DNA from: Torreya grandis
Taxonomy: Eukaryota > Streptophyta > Pinopsida > Cupressales > Taxaceae
Direction: 5' to 3'
Length of the DNA stretch: 64,000 nucleotides
Assembly (NCBI GenBank): GCA_037957365.1
Contig: JARHVA010007806.1
Span: forward strand, 303,501 to 367,500
Made by a program: the position numbers and the translations under genes. This document shows, piece after piece, positions 57,632-64,000 of the stretch. How positions within the stretch are numbered: position 1 is the stretch's first letter; the number at the start of each line of letters is the position of its first letter. Below the pieces are notes generated by a model that had not been told where the DNA came from, made no database searches, and was given only the letters and a program-made list of their open reading frames with translations.

Positions 57632-60010
57632 TGTTGGCCAAATTTGGCCTACATACCTAGTTCAGAATGAGAAGCTAAATAGAGTCCTAATTGAAGATTG
57701 TCCCAATGTCATAAAGTGAATATAGAATTCAATAAGAGATCACATAGAATTTTTAACCTTTTGAAACACTTTAAATAGGCTTAAAGTACAAATTTGGTGA
57801 TCTTAAGAGAATAGACTATCATCAGGACATCATGCTAGAATGAGTGGAGAATGTTTGTTATGCATCTAATAAGTTCACTTAGAGAGACTCAAAGGCCAAA
57901 AATTTCATAAACATGATACATTTCATAACAAGAATACCCTCTACAAATTTTATGTCTCAATAGTTCTCTATCTCAAGATACAAATCTTAAAAATTGATCT
58001 AGTAGAGTAAGACATTCACGTAAGCATCTAAATAAAGCCATGACAAATAACCATTGGGATTCAAAATGGAGATAATAACATGGAAATAAATGATGATCAT
58101 ATAGAAATAAAATAATATGCACATAAACATCAAAATTAATCCCCATAAATTATCCATTTATTTTCAACTAAAAGAAAATCAATGATGTGCATTCATTCAT
58201 ACATTTAGATCCAACGGTGTGATCTAGGTCAAAAGGTTAGAATAGAACACACAAGTGACAAGTGGTATGATATCACTAGATGGATCTTGATATAATAGTA
58301 CATGGTACAAGATTGAGGCAATGGTCCCAAATAGATCCAATGGTGTACATGTAATCATACACAAACATCTAATGGTGAGCAATGTGTCAAAGAGTCAGAG
58401 GATCTAGATCAAAGGAATTCATTCATTCATACATCTAGATCTAATGGTGTGAGTTAAAGTCTAGGAGTCAGTGTATCTTAGAGATTAATAAGGGGAATAT
58501 ATATTGGTACAAATTGATAGGTTTGAGTTGGAAATTTACAACTAATAAACAAAGGGAAAATCTAAAATCTTCTGATGAAGGTCAACAAACTAGTTTTCAA
58601 CCTAGGTGAATAAATGTTTCATAGAACCATGTCATCATTATAGCTCAGCTAATAGTAGATGCAGTCATATAGGTAGTATGTTCAAGGATAAATATCTATT
58701 TCTATTAAAACATAGATAAGACCTCTAGTCACTAATTTAGAACCTATTGACCCTATTGTAGGATTACTCCATTAATGTGTTAATTGCTCTTCAAAATTAA
58801 ATATCCTTGCATGTAATGGCTTATTGACTCTCACATGGTTTAGATGTAAAATATGTATTTTTGGGCCTAATACAGAGATCAAACAAGACTAAATATCTAT
58901 TAAACTTTCATGGATATTATGACTATTTCAAAACTAATAGATTGGGTTGGTTTTTGATTTATGGTGGACCTATGTTAATGTTAGAGTAATTACATACATA
59001 AATGTGATTATGGGGAGGTGTTACATATTTTTATATGTTCATAATTTTGATAAATAGGTACCTATGGCCATCCAAAGTAGATGTGGCATGAAGTTGTCAG
59101 TTTTAAGATATGAGAAGTTTATCCTCATCAATAGATCAAGTAGGTGGCATGGTGCTCTAAGGAAGAGACTTGGCAGATAGATAAGGACAATGGGCATTCA
59201 ATTTTGTTATAGATATTTTAAAATATTTATTCCTTCTTGATAAGATTATGACTTATTAGCCTTGAATTGGTGTTAATCCATCATAGCTTTCCCTTTCTTC
59301 TTCCCCTTTTCTATGTATATTCCATCTTATTTCACATTGTAGTGTTCTCTAGAAGTTTTTAGACGATAAATCTCTAATATTTTTTATAAAAAATAACTTT
59401 TATGCTTTGGATTACTTAGGCTATGCCAAAATTTATACTGTAACACATTTTGATGCAATAAAGACTAAATTCCATCATTTTTTGTAAGTTGAATTGAAGT
59501 GTGTTCTACGAATTCATGTATTGTGGTTAAGTGAATTTATGATTTCCTTGCCTATGTCTAAGTTCCTTCACCTTCATTAAGTTATTTTTAGTCCTCATGG
59601 GTCATTTTAAGTGCAATAAATAGTTTATTGATTATTTTAGAAGTGGATATTTGCCCTATCATGCTATTTTGATAGCTGGTCAATGCTTTATTATGAAATA
59701 CTTATGTGAGATTGATCTTCTTGGTCTTGAATGTGTCTTATAGTGGGCCTTGTGCAAATTTTAACTAATCTAATTACTGATGCATCACCTTATTTTATAT
59801 GTTTTCATATATTTTTGTTACTCTATCACCCCTTTTCAAAGAAATTATTAGTTTAGGTGATAAATCTAAAAGGAAGATGGCCTTCTTTGGAGGACTGACC
59901 TAGGTTTAGGTGACCCATAGCCTAGGGTAATTCCCATGTTGGACAAGATTTATGTAAGAGGACTTGAACAATCTCATTAGTTAGCTAGGGTGTAATATAG
60001 GACACTAACA
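57632..60010 (+). repeat. Element E 3' LTR, uninterrupted
   Basis: This 2379-bp LTR starts TGTTGGCCAAATTTGGCC and ends GGACACTAACA, with canonical TG...CA. It aligns with 28925-29297 and then, without a gap, with 49316-51309, which proves that D interrupts the other copy. TAGATCCAACGGTGTG-like motifs repeat at about 58206, 58334 and 58438. Confidence 0.9.
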
Positions 60011-60015
60011 TTTAA
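60011..60015. repeat. Target-site duplication of element E, right copy (TTTAA)
   Basis: This is the partner of TTTAC at 28920-28924. The LINE reading frame continues across the junction. Confidence 0.7.
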
Positions 60016-60776
60016 TATGAATGTCTTTGAAGAATACTGTGATGTGTGATTTAGCTTTTAACATAACCATTCCTTCCAAGATAAGGGGATATAATAAAAC
60101 CATCCTACTGGAAGTACCTCTAGAACTATTACTACTACAAAAACTATTTATCCTAGATATTAGCTATTTTATTCAAAATTTTATCCTTAGACATTTTGGT
60201 TTCTTGAAGAATTAAGATATTAAGTTTGTGCTTAAATACCATATTTCTTTCCAATCTCTATTTCATAAGGTTATTCAAACCCCTTATATTATAGGATATA
60301 TTATTCATTTATTATTACTCTAAAAGTGTCTAAAGATCATTTAGGTACCCTTTGAAACTTGTTTATTGGTTTTAAATTTTCTAGCATTCTGATAAAATAG
60401 TCTTTGAATAGATTTTAGTTCTTCTCCTACTTCATCTTTTTTACTAACCTTTTTTAATGAATCTTAATCCATTAATCCTATTATATTTCCTTATTTATCT
60501 CAACATTTATTCTCTTACTATTGAATAACATTGTCTTAGGATAGGTGAAAAGTGCTTAAGTAATAGGTCTTATTTAACTAGAGTTAATAATTTTTTTGTA
60601 GGCAAAACTTTTAGAAGAATCAAATCTTCACCAGTTAGTAAAAATTCAAATGATAAGAGAAAAGATGAGTCTTCATGGCCATATTATAGGTTTTCATCAA
60701 GAATTTAATAAGAAGATGAATTTGAAATGGGGGAAGAAAACACTACTTCAACTAGAATATCAATTAATGGGGGTAT

Positions 60777-60781
60777 GGATG
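60777..60781. repeat. Target-site duplication of solo LTR F, left copy (GGATG)
   Basis: It is identical to 61392-61396, on the other side of the LTR. Confidence 0.85.
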
Positions 60782-61391
60782 TGTTAGGTGTGGAGCCTGA
60801 TTGTCTTCTAGAATTAGAGGTTAAAATTCTAATATTAGTTTAGATGGGTTTGGATCCTATTCTTTGTATCCCTAATGGAATGGGGGTTTACATGGGGGGA
60901 ACCCTACTTGTGGGGTCTAGGGGATAACCCCCCTAGTAAGGTATCTGGGGGCTACACGCCTTGGTCGAGGTTCAGGGATAGCACCCCTAAAGAAATTTTT
61001 TTTATTAAAATTTCCTTATTAAATTGTAATTTCATAGTCATTCTAGGCTACTAATTATAGGTTTTTAGATCTGATGATAGAAATTATATTTAGATGTTTT
61101 TTTCTCCCTAAAATGTATTGAGATATGGATAAGAGAAAAAAATGTGAATGATTAACATAGAGTGGAGGTAGAAAAAGGTAGAGAGGTGTAATAGGGTTTG
61201 TTAAAAGATTTTGTTTCTCCCTTGTATTTCTATAAATAACATACTAGATAAGTTTGGTGGATGTAGCCCATTTTGGGTGAACCACATTAAATCTAGTGTC
61301 TCTTATTATGTGTATGTTTTTGATTAATTAATTTCATAGTTTCTCTTGTACGCTATTTGGGAATAAATTTTGGTTTTGATTTATCTTAATA
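60782..61391 (+). mobile_element. Element F: 610-bp solo LTR, Ty1/copia-like
   Basis: It starts TGTTAGGTGTGGAGCCTG and ends TTATCTTAATA (CA changed to TA), flanked by a perfect GGATG duplication. A TATA box lies at 61231-61238. After it comes GGATGTAGCCCATTTTGGGT, GAACCACATTAAATCTAGTG and TCTCTTATTATGTG, the R/U5 pattern commonly seen in plant Ty1/copia LTRs. A GC-rich, hairpin-prone block lies in U3 (60890-60995). No internal element sequence is present, so it probably arose by LTR-LTR recombination. It sits in LINE ORF1 or its spacer. Confidence 0.85.
61231..61238 (+). promoter_or_regulatory. Putative TATA box of solo LTR F
   Basis: TTCTATAAATAACATAC stands 34 bp before the conserved GTTTGGTGGATGTAGCC block, the usual spacing of promoter and R in copia LTRs. 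Confidence 0.6.
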
Positions 61392-61396
61392 GGATG
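61392..61396. repeat. Target-site duplication of solo LTR F, right copy (GGATG)
   Basis: It is identical to 60777-60781. Confidence 0.85.
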
Positions 61397-62583
61397 GCTT
61401 AGGATTTTCAACAATTAGATCAACCAACATAATAGATTTAACAATAGTAGAATGGATTAAAGAAGGGTAAGCGTGAACAAGGCTAAGAATATTTGGGGTA
61501 AGTAAATTCTTAGTAGAGGCTATTAAATACAACCTCTTCCCCAAGATAATAGGTGTAAGAGTTAGGGTAGGTAGATGAGAAAGGGGAAACTAGTTAGATG
61601 GAGGAGGAATATGGATGAAATCTTGAGAGGGTGAGGGGAAGGGTTCAAGGAAAGAGGTTTCTTAGCCCAATACAGAGTACGTGGAAGGGAGGGATTATTG
61701 ATAAGGGGACAATCCTTAGAAGAATTATTCAAGAAATTATAGGTTTTAAAATTTTTAGAAACTCTTTCAAACATGATGTATTGATTCCAAACCCCATATT
61801 TATGTCTAATCTTGAGTGAGTGAATAAGGGGTTTATCTACATGAATGAAAATATGAAATCAAGCATCTGAGATCATACATTTGGACATGGTTATGGGATT
61901 TATGGATATAGGTTAGCTTAGAGCTCTAGAAATACCTAGGATAATCTCTAGAGCCTAGAATTCCAAAGGTAGTTCTGACAGGTTCACCCATCTAAGGATA
62001 TCCTCTATTACGACACTATCAAGGTTGAAACCTATTTTCCATTTATGAAGATAAACATTTGATTTACTCATAAACCATGGGCCTCTGATAAGAATACTAA
62101 TGTAATCTTCAAAATTTGACAAGTTGATCAAAAAAATTCTTTGGCATATAAATGATTTCCACTTTCTAAAGGAATCAATATTAGGTCTATAACCACTAAA
62201 TTTAGCCAAGAGAGAATTTAACAAGAGTCAACTTTATCTATGACAAAATTTGGAACATCAAGACATACCTTGTTTATTTCATTGATTAGGACAAGTATGG
62301 AATATTCTAATATTTTTATATTTAATCACTCTCTAGACACCATATCAACCAATGAGATTTATCTGTTTCCTCTAGAAAGGGTAGGTACTATGTTTGTAGG
62401 TAGACCCTATCCTAAAATTGATGTGTAAGTTAGTGCCTCCAAAATGGTAGGTGGAGCTTGTCCTAAATCTAGTGATAATATAAGTACATCCTTCATAAGA
62501 TCATCACCAAACTACAACTCACCCTTTTCCTACCCATCATTCACACTCAAAATTCCTCTTTAAGTATTATTTTTATTTTCATG
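61392..62583 (-). pseudogene. LINE piece 5: ORF1 with DUF4283-like domain, decayed
   Basis: This is the nucleic-acid-binding ORF1 of a plant L1 element. The open frame 61955-62224 reads LLAKFSGYRPNIDSFRKWKS, then ISILIRGPWFMSKSNVYLHK and WKIGFNLDSVVIEDILRWVN with LSELPLEF. GPWF, the W-K-x-GF motif and the W-V/I-x-L-x-x-LPLEF end are the DUF4283 pattern. Upstream codons to about 62550 (VCLDVPNFVIDKVDSC) look like the segment before that domain. The part below 61950 is less clear (ERVSKNFKTYNFLNNSSKDC at 61774-61715). The true 5' end is uncertain. Confidence 0.75.
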
Positions 62584-62776
62584 TTTGATCTAAATTTACA
62601 TCTTGGTCTAAGTAAATATTTAAGCATCATAGAATTAGAATTTATCCTTGGGTTGATACCTTGTAGTTTATTATACCATTTAGTATTAAATCCACATTTG
62701 TTTCTTTATAGGAGAATTTTTCATTAATAATACTCTAGTTGAGTCTATTGGAAAACTAAGAAAGATAAGTTTGCAT
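62584..62776. other. Junction between the LINE 5' end and element G
   Basis: About 190 bp of AT-rich sequence with no motif I recognise. TTTGATCTAAATTTACAT at 62584-62601 resembles TTTGATATGGATATTCAT at 14207-14224 (13 of 18) and could be the LINE target duplication. Confidence 0.3.
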
Positions 62777-64000
62777 CATGGGAGAGATGACACATATAGG
62801 AAACACTTTTAGAAGAGGGGGAAGACTAAGGGGACCCCAAGTTTTAGATTTAGTTGAGACAATGAGAGGAATTCAATCAAGGTTGGATGAAATATAAATA
62901 TCACTAAGCAGAAAAGATAACGGAGGATACATGAATAAGGAAGAAGAAGATGGTGATCAAGAGATTGGTATGGAAGATATGGACAATGAAGTTGAGACTA
63001 GTTTACTTCGAGGAGTGGTAAGGATTGTTAGTAAACTAATGTTGGAAACACCTTGATATAATGTGAACTTGAATCCTGAAGATCTTGTAGACTAGATAAC
63101 AAATATGGATAATTATTTTGAATATAAGTCTATGAAGAAACATAAGAAGGTGAAATTTAATTGCATAGACTTGAAGAGCCATGATTCTTTACAGTGGGAT
63201 CATGTGTAGGATGAAATATAAATGAAAGGTAAGGAGAAGATAAAATATTTTGAGAGGATGGTGGAAATTATGAAGACCAAATTGGTACCTATTGACTATT
63301 AGATAAGTCTATTAAAAAAACTATAAAATTTTATACAAAAGGACATCAATATCAAAGAGTATAACAAGGAGTTTTATAGAATAACTTTAAGGGTTACATA
63401 TATATAGGATTACCATGAGAAGGTGGAAATGTATGAGAATGGATTGAACTTTTCCATAGAAGATGAAATTAGTTTGTTGATCTTGAGAACCATAGAGGAA
63501 GCTTATCAATGTATATTTAAGTTAGAGGAGAAGTTGATGATGAAAATACAAGAAAACACTAAAGGTAGAGGAAGGTATTTGAGAGGAAGAGGATAGAAAA
63601 ATGGTGAAAGAGGTCAATAAAATAATGGTGGATAGGAGAGTATTTAACAAAATTATAACTCATGCCAAAGAGGAGGATATTTTTCTAAATTAAAAGGCTT
63701 CTATGGATCAGGTAGAGAGCGAGTTTTTTAAGCTAATTATTTTGGAGGTAATAACTATGTTAATCATAAAGAGCAAGATTATTGAAAAAACACTTAGAAT
63801 AATAGTAATAAAGATAAATGAATGGCTAATATAGCATTTGGAGATGATGAGAGAATTAGTTCTACCATACATATAAAAGAGATAGGACAAGGGGAAAATA
63901 TATTAATGAATATAGTGTTGTTCAAACCAACCAAGGAGGTCAATGAAATGAGAGAAAGAAAGACATTTTCCTAGACTATTTGCAAATATGAAGTTAAGTG
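62777..64000 (+). pseudogene. gag: Element G: Ty3/gypsy Gag (chromovirus-like), decayed, cut by the window edge
   Basis: From the ATG at 62777 (MGEMTHIGNTFRRGGRLRGP) one frame reads to the window end with several stops. It contains NMDNYFEYKSMKKHKKVKFN, DSLQWDHV, MVEIMKTKLVPIDY (63260), INIKEYNKEFYRITLRVTYI and MYENGLNFSIEDEISLLIL, followed by EEAYQCIFKLEEKLMMKIQ (63500). These are the capsid motifs of the retrotransposon gag domain. A degenerate knuckle (NSCQRGGYFSKLK, 63655) and an Arg/Gly-rich tract precede NIVLFKPTKEVNEMRERKTF, a sequence that usually leads into protease. The family differs from the Tat Gags. No 5' LTR is seen upstream; the LINE may have separated it. Confidence 0.7.

Larger units (their letters stand above)
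28925..60010 (+). mobile_element. Element E: 11-kb Tat-lineage LTR retrotransposon, its 5' LTR split by element D
   Basis: The 3' LTR is whole (57632-60010). The 5' LTR is in two arms, 28925-29297 and 49316-51309, which together make 2362 bp after removing a 5-bp duplication, against 2379 bp for the 3' LTR. Removing D (29298-49315) leaves about 11.06 kb. The internal order is primer site, gag, protease, archaeal-type RNase H, RT, RNase H, integrase. Putting the extra RNase H before the RT is a known arrangement in one part of the Tat lineage and differs from A and D. It was inserted in the LINE endonuclease region with a TTTAC/TTTAA duplication. Confidence 0.88.
60011..60781 (-). pseudogene. 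LINE piece 4: ORF1 end and ORF2 endonuclease start
   Basis: ORF2 starts at the ATG at 60308-60306 (minus) with MNNISYNIRGLNNLMK, matching the WN.RGLN start of plant L1 endonucleases. It goes on with RNMVFKHKLNILILQETKMS (the QETK motif with the catalytic Glu) and, near the left end, LEGMVMLKAKSHITVFFKDI. The frame continues into piece 3 after element E. Above 60308 the sequence is the end of ORF1 or the spacer and is poorly readable (a piece like VGEELKSIQRLFYQNARKF). Confidence 0.82.
14225..62583 (-). mobile_element. LINE L: L1-type non-LTR retrotransposon split into five pieces by four insertions
   Basis: Minus-strand pieces at 61392-62583 (ORF1), 60011-60781 (ORF1 end and endonuclease start), 28282-28924 (endonuclease), 16907-19021 (reverse transcriptase) and 14225-14824 (RT C-terminal zinc region and tail) follow one another in the order of a plant L1 element. 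Together they make about 5.3 kb. The intervening blocks are elements F, E (containing D), C and B, each bounded by target-site duplications. The frame resumes in phase across C (28282/19021) and across E (60011/28924). A run of nine T at 14224-14232 could be the reversed poly-A. A possible target duplication is noted separately. The outer ends are approximate. Confidence 0.85.

Noticed and set aside
1..64000. tRNA or rRNA genes, or organelle DNA insertions
   Set aside because: Looked for cloverleaf anchors (A- and B-box with CCA-proximal stem), rRNA-like conserved blocks and plastid/mitochondrial gene motifs; none seen by eye. A tRNAscan-SE or organelle BLAST run would settle it.

Overview
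The window is plant nuclear repeat DNA made almost entirely of decayed, nested retrotransposons. I see no intact cellular gene, no tRNA or rRNA gene and no CRISPR array. The element types (Ty3/gypsy of the Ogre/Tat lineage, a plant L1-type LINE, Ty1/copia-like LTRs), the near absence of CpG and the dense TAA/TAG/TGA stops inside otherwise recognisable frames fit old methylated heterochromatin of a seed plant with a large genome. A gymnosperm is possible, but the species cannot be read from this sequence. I use letters for the elements.

Layout. Element A (about 1-11047, minus strand) is a Tat-lineage element. The window edge cuts it inside RNase H, and its 5' LTR starts at 7177. From about 11 to 14.2 kb nothing is recognised except short repeats and a possible minus-strand primer-binding site. 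From 14225 to 62583 lies one LINE (L, minus strand, about 5.3 kb of its own sequence) blown apart into five pieces by four insertions. These are B, a 2.1-kb non-autonomous LTR element (14825-16906); C, a 9.3-kb non-autonomous LTR element (19022-28281); E, an 11-kb Tat element (28925-60010); and F, a 610-bp solo LTR (60782-61391). Element D, a 20-kb Tat element (29298-49315), sits inside the 5' LTR of E. At the right edge, G (from about 62777) is the gag of another Ty3/gypsy element that runs out of the window.

The nesting rests on direct evidence: paired LTRs, 5-bp target-site duplications placed exactly at the LTR ends (perfect for C and F, 4 of 5 for B and E, positional for D), and a LINE reading frame that resumes in frame across the C and E insertions. 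The implied order is L first, then B, C, E and F in unknown order, with D after E.

Gene content. A and D are one family in opposite orientation (gag, protease, G-patch-like linker, RT, RNase H, extra archaeal-type RNase H, integrase). E is a different Tat family, with the archaeal-type RNase H before the RT. C carries no pol but holds a decayed 0.4-0.7 kilo-codon acidic repetitive reading frame that I cannot assign; it is the most likely undescribed item here. C, D and E share the same primer-binding-site core, so C may have been mobilised by Tat enzymes. All reading frames are broken and nothing appears able to move on its own.
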